Virus record (IMG/VR): IMGVR_UViG_3300007542_000233
Coordinates: 1-21,395 of that record
Origin: a virus
Length of the DNA: 21,395 nucleotides
Reading direction: 5' to 3' (one strand)
Below the pieces are notes generated by a model, which saw only the letters and a list, made by a program, of their open reading frames with translations, searched no databases and was not told where the DNA came from. The translations under genes were made by a program, and so were the position numbers. How positions within the stretch are numbered: the stretch's first letter is position 1; each line of letters opens with the position of its first letter. Of this stretch, positions 1 through 8,314 are shown piece after piece.

Positions 1-3000
1 GTAACCGATAACAATACAATCACAGGAATAAAGAAAAGGATTACAGATGGATTTGGAAATGAAATCCCTTTGCAACTTTCTTCTACTGATATCGAAATTG
101 ATGGAACGTTAATTCTTTCAGCACTTACAGATTTAGAAGTCGCTACAAAGTTTCTAAGCCTAAAAGCAGATAATTCCGTTTCATATCGTACAGCTTCCGA
201 GGTCTTAACAGATATTGGTGGCGCGTCAAGCTCAAGCATTTCAGGCACAACTGGCAGACTATCAAAGTTTACAAGCTCCGGAACTGTTGGAAATTCAATC
301 TTAAATGAAATCGGTAATGTTATACACTTAACCGATGGAACTTCAAGCTATGCAAGTTTTGGGATAATTAATCCGGGCGTAGATAATGATGCTTACATAG
401 GTTCGACAATAAACAATGACTTTATAATCCGAGTAAACAACACAGAAGCGTTAAGAATAGATACTAATTTTAGATTAAAAATAGCTAACATTCAAAACGC
501 TTTATATGACACGGATAAATTTCTAGTTTCTGAAGATGGTGTTGTTAAATATCGGACAGGCGCTGAAGTTTTAGCAGATATTGGTGCAGGGGTTGGTTCG
601 GTTACTAGCGTTGGTTTAACGATGCCAGTAGCGTTTAGCGTTGCTAATTCACCAATAACAAGTTCGGGAACTTTAGAAGTCACGGCAATAGGTACGGCAT
701 CTCAATACATTCGTGGCGATGGAACTTTAGCGACTATACCATCGACATCAAGCGGAGGTGCTAATGTTAACTATTATTTGAACGGCTCGGTAGCTGCAAG
801 TGTAGCGACATACAAGCAAATGGCTAACAGTGCCATAGTTGGTGCAGGTACTGACTTTAATTTGACTGGCAATGGTTTAATTGCTCAATTCTTAACAGAT
901 GCAGGTAATCCAAATAGATTGCTTATTCCGGGTGGTGCTTGGAACTTTGAATTGTTTTTCAATGTTTCATCTAGCGGAGGTTCGCAAAAGTTTTATGTAG
1001 AGCTATTAAAATATAACGGTTCGACTTTTACAAGTATTGCAAGTTCGGTTGCTGTTCCTGAAGAAATAACAGGCGGAACAACCACAGATTTATATATCAC
1101 ATCTTTAGCAGTTCCCGAAACTACTTTATTAATCACTGATAGGCTAGCTCTTCGGGTTTACATCGTAGATAATTCAGGCGGTCGTACAGTTACTTTACAC
1201 ACTGAGGATAATACTTTGTGTTTAGTAACTACAACTTTCGCAGGTGGTATTGCAGCTCTTAACGGATTAACGGCTAATACTCAATATTTTGCAACTGGAA
1301 CGACTGGAAGCGATTTTAATATCTCTAGTGTTTTAGATACTCATACCTTTAATCTACCAACTGCAAGTGCTACAAATAGAGGGGCATTGAGCTCAGCTAA
1401 TTGGAGTACGTTTAACGGCAAAGAAAATGTATTAACTTTTTCATCTCCTTTAGTTAGAACATTAAACACTATTTCTATTCCTGCCGCTACCTCTACTATT
1501 AATGGGTATTTATCCTCTACGGATTGGACTACATTTAATAGTAAGCAAAACACAATTACGCTAACCACAACTGGAACAAGCGGTGCAGCTACATTTATAA
1601 GCAATACTTTAAACATTCCACAATACACCGTTTTATCTTTAGCTGCTATCGGTATAACACCAAACGCAAATGGAGCTAGTATAGTTGGTAGCCTTTTAAG
1701 TTTACAACCTGCTGATGCAAGTTTTGGCGGTGTAATAACCACTGGAGCGCAAACAATAGCAGGGTCTAAAAGTTTTAGTAATGATTTAACGGCAAACGGT
1801 ATTACTATTGGTAGAGGTGGCGGTAATATTTTTACAAATACTGGAGTTGGTTTAAATGCTCTTTTTTCAAATACAACGGGCTCTTTAAATACCGCATTTG
1901 GCTATCAATCGGGCTATGGCTCAGGCGGAACGAATGCAAACACAACTGGATTAAATAATATTTTTATTGGCTATAATACAGTCGGAGAGTCAGCAACCGA
2001 AAATAGTAGAACGTGGATAGGTAATTCTTCTACTACATCAACATGGCTAGGCGGTAACTTGCTTTTAGGTTCACGAACAAATGCTACTAGCGATAAGCTA
2101 CAAGTTACAGGAGGTGCAACAATTACAGGAATACTTAAATTGGGTTCCGCAGATAATACTTTTGTTTACGAGTCGACTGGTAGTTTGATTTTACAAACTG
2201 GAGCGTCTGCAAGATTAACGATTAATTCAGCTGGAAATACTACTATATCAGGAACTTTAAATGGTACAAGTGCTACATTTAGTGGTATAGTAGGAACAGG
2301 GAGTGGGGCAGCTGGGTTTGCATTTAGAATGGGGTATGATGCAAATGCTGCTTCTCGTTCTTGGCAGATATATAGCGATGCTTATAATTACGGTGATTGG
2401 GCTTTAGCACAATCAACAACACAAACAGGAACAACTTATGCTGCAAAATTATTAGTATCTGGCGGTAATTTAACTATTGGAGCAGTTCCAGGTACGGGCA
2501 TTGGTGGCTTATATGCAGGTGCAGCTACATTCTCTAGTAGTGTGACGGCATTAGGTGGTGGAATAGATGGTACTCTTGGGGATGTAATGTATTTTGGTAA
2601 TGCAAGTTATCCAAATGCTCAAAAAAATAGAATTAGAAGTTCAATATCTGCTTCAGGTTCTGCCAATTATTTAGTATTTGAAACAAACAATGGTACAACA
2701 GGTAGTTACAATACAAGTCAATTAGTTTTAAATGGAGCTGGTAACGTACTAATAGGCACTACAACAGATGCAGGTTACAAGCTAGATGTTAATGGGACTG
2801 GGAGGTTTAGTCATACAAGCGGATTTGGAATAAATAATAGATACACAAGTGAAAATTTAGAGTTAAATTTTGGTACTGTTATTGGTGGTAAAATAGGGAT
2901 TCAAGCAAATGTAATAAGTAACGGTAACCCTTATACATTATTTTTAAGCCCTAATGGTGGCGGTATTGATGTAACAGGTGCAGCGACATTCTCTAACGAT

Positions 3001-3465
3001 GTTATAATAAATGGTACACTTGCAAATTTAACTCTTGGTGGAAGTGGAGCTGAGGTATTTTTTAGCAGAAATAGTGCAAATTATATTACTGCAAATGGAG
3101 GAGCTGGCGCTGAAATAAGAATAATAAGTAATACAAATGGAGTTGTTTTAGCAAATGGAGGCACTTCATGGGGTTCACTATCTGATGAAAATTCTAAAGA
3201 TGTAATTGAACCAATAATGAATGCTTGTGATAATTTATCTCAGGTTAGGACAGTTATTGGTAAATATAAAACTGATAATGAAGATAAAAGAAGATTATTT
3301 TTAATTGCACAAGATATAGAAAAAGTTTATCCAGAAGCGGTATTTAAAATTAAAAATGAAAATGGCAAAGAAAATTTAGGTTTAAATTATCAAGATTTAA
3401 TCCCAGTATTAATAAAAGCAATACAAGAGCTTAACGAAAAAATAACGCAATTAGAAAACAAATAA
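1..3465 (+). CDS. Tail fibre protein with C-terminal S74 self-cleaving chaperone domain (5' partial)
   Basis: The reading frame is open from base 1, so the true start lies upstream; 1154 residues are visible (numbered from base 1). It is a modular receptor-binding fibre. Two copies of a YRTxxEVLxDIG motif lie at about 60-74 and 181-195, a jelly-roll-like region at about 250-413, two copies of LSSxxWxTFNxK at about 456-515, and a Gly/Asn/Thr-rich head-like region at about 610-690 with NTGVGLNAL and NIFIGYNT. Repeated ATFS/ATITG units follow. The C-terminus from about 1058 is a peptidase S74 (endosialidase-type intramolecular chaperone) domain: Ser1061-Asp followed by Lys1066 fits the Ser/Lys dyad spacing, and a final helix (about 1133-1152) is coiled-coil-like. 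In known S74 proteins this domain helps the fibre trimerise and is then cut off. The domain calls other than S74 are by resemblance only. Confidence 0.9.
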   Translation, partial: VTDNNTITGIKKRITDGFGNEIPLQLSSTDIEIDGTLILSALTDLEVATKFLSLKADNSVSYRTASEVLTDIGGASSSSISGTTGRLSKFTSSGTVGNSILNEIGNVIHLTDGTSSYASFGIINPGVDNDAYIGSTINNDFIIRVNNTEALRIDTNFRLKIANIQNALYDTDKFLVSEDGVVKYRTGAEVLADIGAGVGSVTSVGLTMPVAFSVANSPITSSGTLEVTAIGTASQYIRGDGTLATIPSTSSGGANVNYYLNGSVAASVATYKQMANSAIVGAGTDFNLTGNGLIAQFLTDAGNPNRLLIPGGAWNFELFFNVSSSGGSQKFYVELLKYNGSTFTSIASSVAVPEEITGGTTTDLYITSLAVPETTLLITDRLALRVYIVDNSGGRTVTLHTEDNTLCLVTTTFAGGIAALNGLTANTQYFATGTTGSDFNISSVLDTHTFNLPTASATNRGALSSANWSTFNGKENVLTFSSPLVRTLNTISIPAATSTINGYLSSTDWTTFNSKQNTITLTTTGTSGAATFISNTLNIPQYTVLSLAAIGITPNANGASIVGSLLSLQPADASFGGVITTGAQTIAGSKSFSNDLTANGITIGRGGGNIFTNTGVGLNALFSNTTGSLNTAFGYQSGYGSGGTNANTTGLNNIFIGYNTVGESATENSRTWIGNSSTTSTWLGGNLLLGSRTNATSDKLQVTGGATITGILKLGSADNTFVYESTGSLILQTGASARLTINSAGNTTISGTLNGTSATFSGIVGTGSGAAGFAFRMGYDANAASRSWQIYSDAYNYGDWALAQSTTQTGTTYAAKLLVSGGNLTIGAVPGTGIGGLYAGAATFSSSVTALGGGIDGTLGDVMYFGNASYPNAQKNRIRSSISASGSANYLVFETNNGTTGSYNTSQLVLNGAGNVLIGTTTDAGYKLDVNGTGRFSHTSGFGINNRYTSENLELNFGTVIGGKIGIQANVISNGNPYTLFLSPNGGGIDVTGAATFSNDVIINGTLANLTLGGSGAEVFFSRNSANYITANGGAGAEIRIISNTNGVVLANGGTSWGSLSDENSKDVIEPIMNACDNLSQVRTVIGKYKTDNEDKRRLFLIAQDIEKVYPEAVFKIKNENGKENLGLNYQDLIPVLIKAIQELNEKITQLENK

Positions 3466-3466
3466 A

Positions 3467-3766
3467 ATGAAAACAATTCAAGAAATCCCTACATGGGTAA
3501 AAGGTCAAGCAGTAACAGCAACTATTTTTAATCTACGTCCTATCGGTGGCGAACTATTTCAAAGTGCAACATTTTATTATGCTTTATTAGATAGTGATTT
3601 AGTTATGGTTGCAGATGGCAATTTAACGATGTCAGGCGAATCTTATAACGAATGGGGTAATGATGACGAGGTTGCTTATAACTGGGGCGCTAGTGAGCTT
3701 AATTTAGTTATTACAGGGGATTACGTAGCTCCAGTTGTAAAGGAATCCTTGACAGTTGAAGATTAG
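3467..3766 (+). CDS. Small protein after the tail fibre, unknown function
   Basis: A 99-residue protein whose ATG is one base after the tail-fibre stop, so the two are probably co-transcribed and translationally coupled. It is acidic, rich in aromatic residues and predicted to be mostly beta-strand (for example ATFYYALLDSD), with a Trp-containing motif NEWGNDDEVAYNWG at about 61-74. No signal peptide or membrane segment is visible. Proteins of this size and composition often follow fibre genes in Bacteroidetes phages, and a fibre-associated or structural role is possible, but I do not recognise a characterised family. Confidence 0.75.
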   Translation: MKTIQEIPTWVKGQAVTATIFNLRPIGGELFQSATFYYALLDSDLVMVADGNLTMSGESYNEWGNDDEVAYNWGASELNLVITGDYVAPVVKESLTVED

Positions 3767-4049
3767 GGTTTTAGATACCGAGCTAAAAGTCGGTAATATT
3801 TCACGAAAAATTAATTCGGTTAATATACTTTCTTTTAGATATGACTTGTTTTGTGAGGGCATAAATATCATTTGTCAAATATGCGACGCTAATAATTGTA
3901 TTTGTTTTGAAGAAGTTATATTTATAAAAAAAGAAACGCTTGATAAGTGGGGCAAAGATGACAATTTTATAGTTAATGAGTTGTTAATACGATTAGGATT
4001 AAAGAAATACACAACTGAAGAGCAAGGAAATAAAAATATTAAAAAATGA
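3756..4049 (+). CDS. Hypothetical protein with TTG start, between fibre and portal
   Basis: A 97-residue protein. The only usable start near the 5' end is TTG at 3756, because an in-frame TGA lies two codons upstream (3750-3752) and no in-frame ATG comes near it. It overlaps the preceding gene by 11 bases, and its TGA overlaps the ATG of the portal gene (ATGA, 4046-4049). A purine run (AAAGGAA) lies roughly 10 bases before the TTG. It contains a Cys cluster (FCEGINIICQICDANNCIC, about 31-50) that could bind a metal or form disulphides, and a basic C-terminal tail. It ends in the same DKWGKDD-like pattern as the NEWGNDD motif of the preceding protein, perhaps a distant relationship. Function unknown. 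Confidence 0.65.
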   Translation: MKIRVLDTELKVGNISRKINSVNILSFRYDLFCEGINIICQICDANNCICFEEVIFIKKETLDKWGKDDNFIVNELLIRLGLKKYTTEEQGNKNIKK

Positions 4050-6007
4050 GTAATTTAATAGCGATAAATTTTAGCGAATATTCACAACCAAAGTTCACTG
4101 AAAAGAAGAATCAAGATTGGGTTAATTATGGCGAAGATAATAAGTTCCCTTTGCACTTGCTTTCATTGCTTAATACGTCGGCAAAGCATAACGCTATCGT
4201 AAATGGTAAGGCTAATTACATCGCTGGTGGTGGTATTGTATTTGACGATGAAGCGAACCAGTATTTAGTTGAAAAGCCTATCAATAGGTCAAAAGAAAAC
4301 ATAAACGATATACTAGATAAAATTACTTTAGACATCGAAACTTTCGGAGGTTGCTATCTTGAGATTATTTACAATCATTTTGGCGATGCGGTTTCTTTAT
4401 ACCATATTGACTACGCAAAAGTTAGGTCTAATCCAGATAATACTTATTTCTACATATCGAATGAATGGGATATTAAAGCAAAGCCAAACGATATTAAATC
4501 TATTTCAGCATTTAATCCCGAAAACAAAGTAGGTAAGCAATTAATTTACCTAAAAGAGTATCGTCCGGGCGTTAATACGTACACGTTACCAACTTATCAG
4601 GGTGCTTTAAATTATATCGAGCTAGATGTCGCGGTTTCTGAATTTCATTTAAACGCTATTCATAACGGAATGATGCCTTCAAAAATGTTATCATTTAATA
4701 ATGGTATTCCGACCGAAGAAGAACAACGTAAAATTGAGCGTCAAGTTAAAGACAAGTTTTCTGGTGAAAAGAACGCTGGTAAATTTATTATTAATTTTAA
4801 TAACGACCCCGCAAAAGCTCCGACCGTGATTGACTTATCCGCTTCCGATTTAGATAAGCAATTTGATATGCTAAATAAGACTATACAACAAGAGATTTTC
4901 TCTGGTCATAGGATTACTTCAGCTTCATTGTTTGGTATCGCTCAAGAGGGCGCATTAGGTGCAAGGACTGAAATGCGCGACGCTTACGAGATATTCCAAA
5001 ATACTTATGTAAGTGGCAAACAACAATTTATTGAAAGGTGGCTCGGTTATATTTTACCATTGTTTGGAATCACAGCCGAATTTCATATTAAACATACCGA
5101 ACCTTTAGGCTTTGAATTTAGCGAAGCGATTATTTCGGCTAATATGACACAAGAAGAAATCCGCGAAAAGTTAGGATTGCCTCTTTTAGAATCAAAGACC
5201 GAAAGCTCACAGCAAGATGTTATTAACGGTATTAATTCATTAAGTCCTTTGGTTGCTAACAAGGTTCTTGAATCAATGACACCAAACGAAATTCGTGCAT
5301 TAATAGGATTAACACCAAAACAAGAAGGCGAAGCCATACCGGAAGCGACCTCTCAAGCATTTAGCGAACAAGATGATGACTTTGCAATAGGTATATTTGC
5401 AGACTTTGGCGATGCGAAAAGCGAGTATGATGTTATAAAGTCAAGGCGTGTTCAATTTGATGACAATTTCGAACCGATACCACATCAAGAATTCGCGGAT
5501 ATTGATATTATTATCACAAACGTACAAAGTGGGATATTAGATTTATTGCAAAAGAATCCTTTAACTACGGTCGAAGATATGGCAACCGCTTTAAAGGTAG
5601 ATAAACAAGTCATTATCGGGTCACTTTCTACTTTAGAAAATAACAAGCTAATAAATGTAAAGCCTTTCAATGATAATGGAAGCGAAGTTATATCTCGCGA
5701 GATTACAGATGAAGGTAAAAAGCAAAAGTCAGCGCGTAAACCAATAGCGGACATACAGATAAGATATTCATATGAGGTTAATCCCGTTTTAGGTCCGCCA
5801 ATTATTCCAACTACTAGGAGGTTTTGCGAAAACTTAATCACATTAGATAAGATTTATTCACGTGCCGAAATACAAGCAATAAGTCAAAGGTTAGGATATT
5901 CAGTTTGGCAAAGACGTGGCGGGTTTTACTATAATCCTAAAACACAAGTAACCACACCATATTGTCGTCATCGTTGGGTAGAACAAGTTGTAATTAAAAG
6001 AAGATAA
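4046..6007 (+). CDS. Portal protein with C-terminal winged-helix-like and CRH-motif extension
   Basis: A 653-residue protein. The first 400 or so residues have the layout of an HK97/PBSX-type portal: an N-terminal strand region, the ...GGCYLEIIYN... segment at about 100, the PTYQGALNYIELD helix at about 185-197, a NGMMPSKML segment, a wing with ASDLDKQFDML, then HRITSASLFGI at about 291-301. Portals form the dodecameric ring through which DNA enters and leaves the head. Beyond this is an extension: a winged-helix-like stretch at about 507-540 and a basic module at about 569-653 with TTRRFCENL, YSRAEIQ, WQRRGGFYY and PYCRHRW, which resembles modules of minor head proteins in related phages. 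It overlaps the upstream gene by ATGA and the next gene by TAATG. The portal call is fairly sure; the role of the extension is inferred. Confidence 0.85.
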   Translation: MSNLIAINFSEYSQPKFTEKKNQDWVNYGEDNKFPLHLLSLLNTSAKHNAIVNGKANYIAGGGIVFDDEANQYLVEKPINRSKENINDILDKITLDIETFGGCYLEIIYNHFGDAVSLYHIDYAKVRSNPDNTYFYISNEWDIKAKPNDIKSISAFNPENKVGKQLIYLKEYRPGVNTYTLPTYQGALNYIELDVAVSEFHLNAIHNGMMPSKMLSFNNGIPTEEEQRKIERQVKDKFSGEKNAGKFIINFNNDPAKAPTVIDLSASDLDKQFDMLNKTIQQEIFSGHRITSASLFGIAQEGALGARTEMRDAYEIFQNTYVSGKQQFIERWLGYILPLFGITAEFHIKHTEPLGFEFSEAIISANMTQEEIREKLGLPLLESKTESSQQDVINGINSLSPLVANKVLESMTPNEIRALIGLTPKQEGEAIPEATSQAFSEQDDDFAIGIFADFGDAKSEYDVIKSRRVQFDDNFEPIPHQEFADIDIIITNVQSGILDLLQKNPLTTVEDMATALKVDKQVIIGSLSTLENNKLINVKPFNDNGSEVISREITDEGKKQKSARKPIADIQIRYSYEVNPVLGPPIIPTTRRFCENLITLDKIYSRAEIQAISQRLGYSVWQRRGGFYYNPKTQVTTPYCRHRWVEQVVIKRR

Positions 6008-6597
6008 TGAGCGCGAATATTTTATTTATAAGCGAAACAACGCTAAAAGATAGGTCACTATTGCAGGACAATGTAGACCCTAAACTTATAAGACCAACTA
6101 TCAAGCAATCTCAGGATATGTATATTGAGCCTATTTTAGGGACGGGTTTATATCAAGAATTGCAAACTCAAATAGAAGATAATTCTTTGACTGTTTTAAA
6201 TAAGAAGCTTCTTGATTTATACGTGACAGATTGTATTTGCTGGTATGTCGCAAGTGAAATGGTTATGTCATTAGGTTTTAAAATGACTAACAAAAACGTG
6301 CTTAGAAAAAATAGTGAAAATTCAAACGAAGCTAGTTTGTCTGAATTGTTTGATTTAATGAGCTATTACAAAAATAAAGCTGAATGGTACGCGCAAAGAA
6401 TCACAAATTATCTTTGTGAGAATATAATCGATTATCCTTTGTATAACAATCCCGGTAGCGGTTCTGATATCATACACCCGAACGGTTCTAGTTATAGCAC
6501 AGGAATGTTTCTTGGTGGTATTGAAAGAGATTACAAAGACTATTCAGATATGTATCAATCACAATTCGGTGCATTAGGTAAAGATTATAGAGATTAA
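6007..6597 (+). CDS. Putative head-tail connector/adaptor (DUF6712-like)
   Basis: A 196-residue protein starting at the TAATG overlap with the portal gene. The N-terminus (SANILFISETTLKDRS, then QDMYIEPILGTGLYQEL at about 36-52) resembles a conserved Bacteroidetes phage family annotated as DUF6712. Its all-helical first half followed by a Tyr/Trp-rich region fits the fold seen in phage head-completion adaptors. The C-terminal 40 residues are Gly/Ser-rich and probably flexible. The place directly after the portal supports a connector at the head-tail joint. I found no capsid or protease gene between portal and this gene, which is unusual for connectors. Family recognition is by motif memory only. 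Confidence 0.6.
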   Translation: MSANILFISETTLKDRSLLQDNVDPKLIRPTIKQSQDMYIEPILGTGLYQELQTQIEDNSLTVLNKKLLDLYVTDCICWYVASEMVMSLGFKMTNKNVLRKNSENSNEASLSELFDLMSYYKNKAEWYAQRITNYLCENIIDYPLYNNPGSGSDIIHPNGSSYSTGMFLGGIERDYKDYSDMYQSQFGALGKDYRD

Positions 6598-6695
6598 TGG
6601 CAAAGGATTATTCTAATAAGAACGTGGTTAAGCTAAAGACTTACCTAAATACTGTAAAAAATGACAATCAAGGAAGTAAAAAGTCTGTTAAATAA
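6597..6695 (+). CDS. Very small basic ORF (32 residues), overlapping the next gene
   Basis: An ATG in a TAATG junction with the connector gene opens a 32-codon frame that ends 35 bases inside the following gene. The peptide is very basic (10 Lys, no Cys) with no membrane segment. The tight stop-start overlap is the same as that of most real junctions here, but its length and out-of-frame overlap leave open that it only serves to carry ribosomes to the next ATG at 6661. Function unknown. Confidence 0.4.
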   Translation: MAKDYSNKNVVKLKTYLNTVKNDNQGSKKSVK

Positions 6696-7110
6696 TTTAG
6701 CAACCGACCACAAGCAAATCAATGACTTTGGTTGGGGCGATGTTTGGGAATTAGGTGAAAGTAAATCAATTACTTATCCGCTCATGTATTGCACAATCGA
6801 AAGTTCAAACGTAAGCGGGTCAATATTTAACCTTTCTTTGTCTATTATCTTTGCTGATTTAGTATTTGCAGACGAAAAGAACGAGGACGATGTTATAAGT
6901 GACCAGATGCTAGTTTGTCAAGATATAATCGCACAATTACGAAGCGATACTTTTGAATTTACGCTCGGTAATTCGGTTAATATTAACTTCTTTACAGAAA
7001 GATTATCAGACCTTGTAGCGGGTGTTCAAGCTTCAATCTCACTTGCTATTCCATACGTTGCAGATAGGTGCGCTGTGCCTTCCGATTACCCTTTAATTGA
7101 TGCAGTGTAA
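6661..7110 (+). CDS. Putative neck / tail-completion protein
   Basis: A 149-residue protein with an alpha/beta pattern: N-terminal helix, a strand around YPLMYCTIES, a long hydrophobic strand region (IFNLSLSIIFADLVFADE, about 55-72), an acidic DEKNEDDV stretch and a helix with SDQMLVCQDII. This layout resembles Bacteroidetes phage proteins found next to portal/connector genes and is comparable with tail-terminator or neck proteins that cap the tail tube. The C-terminal RCAVPSDYP is also typical of that group. It starts inside the preceding 32-codon ORF, and its stop overlaps the next ATG (TAATG, 7108-7112). Role inferred from position and shape, not from a catalytic motif. Confidence 0.55.
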   Translation: MTIKEVKSLLNNLATDHKQINDFGWGDVWELGESKSITYPLMYCTIESSNVSGSIFNLSLSIIFADLVFADEKNEDDVISDQMLVCQDIIAQLRSDTFEFTLGNSVNINFFTERLSDLVAGVQASISLAIPYVADRCAVPSDYPLIDAV

Positions 7111-7376
7111 TGACTCAAAAAGAATCTGCTACTTTAGAAAAGGTATTTGAAGAATTACGCAATCTATCGCATAAAGTGCAAACGATTGAGGACGCTATTC
7201 TAGGAAGTGAATATTTCGGGGATGGATTGAAACTTCAAACTAAAAAAAACACTGAAGAAATAGCATCGATTCAAAATAAGTTTAAATATGTTTACTATAC
7301 TTTAATTGGGGTAGGTATCACTGGAGGGTGGCAAATAACGGAATTAATTAAAAAAATATTCCCTGCTTTATTTTAG
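7110..7376 (+). CDS. Holin-like coiled-coil membrane protein (XhlA-like layout)
   Basis: An 88-residue protein. Residues about 5-60 are heptad-rich and charged (coiled coil), followed by a single membrane segment (VYYTLIGVGITGGWQ, about 61-75) and a short Lys-containing C-terminus. This coiled coil plus one C-terminal membrane helix is the layout of XhlA/haemolysin-type phage accessory lysis proteins. It is the last gene before the promoter at 7414. A small tail or scaffold-type membrane protein cannot be excluded. A second holin candidate lies at 9168-9374. Confidence 0.5.
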   Translation: MTQKESATLEKVFEELRNLSHKVQTIEDAILGSEYFGDGLKLQTKKNTEEIASIQNKFKYVYYTLIGVGITGGWQITELIKKIFPALF

Positions 7377-7393
7377 CATTTTTCAACATTACT

Positions 7394-7421
7394 ATTTTAT
7401 TTAATAAAATAAGTATCTTTG
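7394..7421 (+). promoter_or_regulatory. Bacteroidetes-type promoter with overlapping AT palindrome
   Basis: The gap before the metallophosphoesterase gene holds TATCTTTG (7414-7421), matching the -7 box TAnnTTTG of Bacteroidetes. A convincing -33 TTTG at 19-20 bases upstream is absent. Directly before the box is a perfect 7-bp inverted repeat, ATTTTAT-TTA-ATAAAAT (7394-7410), and just after it GTTTTAAAAC (7421-7430) is self-complementary. The repeats could be operator half sites. The ATG is 18 bases after the box. Confidence 0.55.
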
Positions 7422-7439
7422 TTTTAAAACAAAACAAAA

Positions 7440-8183
7440 ATGTATAGACCGAGATTAAATTCTAATGAATACGACTTGATAAAATCATTTCGTAATTCAA
7501 ATGTAGTAGGCATCATAGGCGATAGACACGCTCCATTCACACATCCAGATTACTTTGAGTTCGTGTACGAAGTGTTTAATAAGTTTCAAGTTTCAACAGT
7601 TGTGGATATTGGTGACGATACCGATTTTCACGCAATTAGTTACCATGAATCAGACCCTGATGGTGAAAGCGCTGGTAATGAATTAGAACTAGCACGTAAA
7701 GACCACGTTAAATGGCACGAAGCATTCCCAAATGTTTATGGTTGTATAGGTAACCATTCAAGCCTACCAACTAGAAAACTTCAAACAGCTGGTTTGCCAA
7801 AATCAATGTTCAAATCGTATAACGAAATGCTAGGTTATCCCGAAGGATGGAAATGGGCGTACTCACATGAAATAGATAACACATTATATATCCATGGCAC
7901 AGGGTCAAGCGGTGCGCAAGGTGCAATCAACCGCGCAAGGGATAATCGACAATCCACAGTGATAGGTCATATTCATTCATTTGGTGGTGTAAACTATTCA
8001 GCATCAGATAGAGATATGATTTTCGGAATGAATGTCGGGTGTGGTATTGATGTACGTTCTTATGCAATGGCTTATGGCAAAGTGTACGCAAAGAAGCCTA
8101 CTTTAGGATGTGGAATAGTTATCGATGGTAAAACAGCAATATTTTTGCCAATGAATTTGGGGAGTAAAATTTCTTGGTTATGA
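7440..8183 (+). CDS. Calcineurin-like metallophosphoesterase
   Basis: A 247-residue protein with the metallophosphoesterase motifs in order: GDRH (27-30, Asp28 and His30), GDDTD (58-62), GNH (104-106), His152 in IHGTG and GHIH (176-179). These are the ligands of the two-metal site of the calcineurin-like superfamily, which hydrolyses phosphomonoesters, cyclic nucleotides or nucleic-acid ends. Its length matches single-domain phage members; no extra domain, signal peptide or membrane segment is seen. It is the first gene after a promoter, and its TGA overlaps the ATG of the 44-residue ORF (ATGA). Substrate unknown: DNA-end processing or nucleotide salvage are both reasonable given the diphosphohydrolase-like gene two ORFs on. 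Confidence 0.85.
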   Translation: MYRPRLNSNEYDLIKSFRNSNVVGIIGDRHAPFTHPDYFEFVYEVFNKFQVSTVVDIGDDTDFHAISYHESDPDGESAGNELELARKDHVKWHEAFPNVYGCIGNHSSLPTRKLQTAGLPKSMFKSYNEMLGYPEGWKWAYSHEIDNTLYIHGTGSSGAQGAINRARDNRQSTVIGHIHSFGGVNYSASDRDMIFGMNVGCGIDVRSYAMAYGKVYAKKPTLGCGIVIDGKTAIFLPMNLGSKISWL

Positions 8184-8314
8184 TATACATGAAGATATTA
8201 GAGGAAAAGGCAATCGAGAATAAAAAGATTAAGGGTTTAATGAAGCTAAAAGCTTTGAAAGAAGCGGAACTTCAAGAGATAGTTATGGCATTAAGAAAAT
8301 TAATACAAAAATGA
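8180..8314 (+). CDS. Small helical charged peptide (44 residues)
   Basis: A 44-codon ORF linked by ATGA overlaps at both ends: its ATG (8180) overlaps the stop of the phosphoesterase, and its TGA overlaps the ATG of the next gene at 8311. It fills the otherwise unexplained 127-base gap exactly. The peptide is Lys/Glu/Leu-rich with no Pro and one Gly, and reads as one amphipathic helix, possibly a coiled coil. ATG at 8189 is a weaker alternative start. Function unknown; a regulatory or partner role for a neighbour is speculation. Confidence 0.65.
   Translation: MIYMKILEEKAIENKKIKGLMKLKALKEAELQEIVMALRKLIQK

Noticed and set aside
492-1742. Minus-strand ORFs of 63 and 133 codons inside the tail fibre gene
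   Set aside because: They lie opposite a gene with strong fibre motifs and have no recognisable protein content; they arise from repeated Thr/Ala/Gly codons.
5083-5841. Minus-strand ORFs of 84 and 118 codons inside the portal gene
   Set aside because: Opposite a well supported coding frame, no RBS or promoter and no motif.
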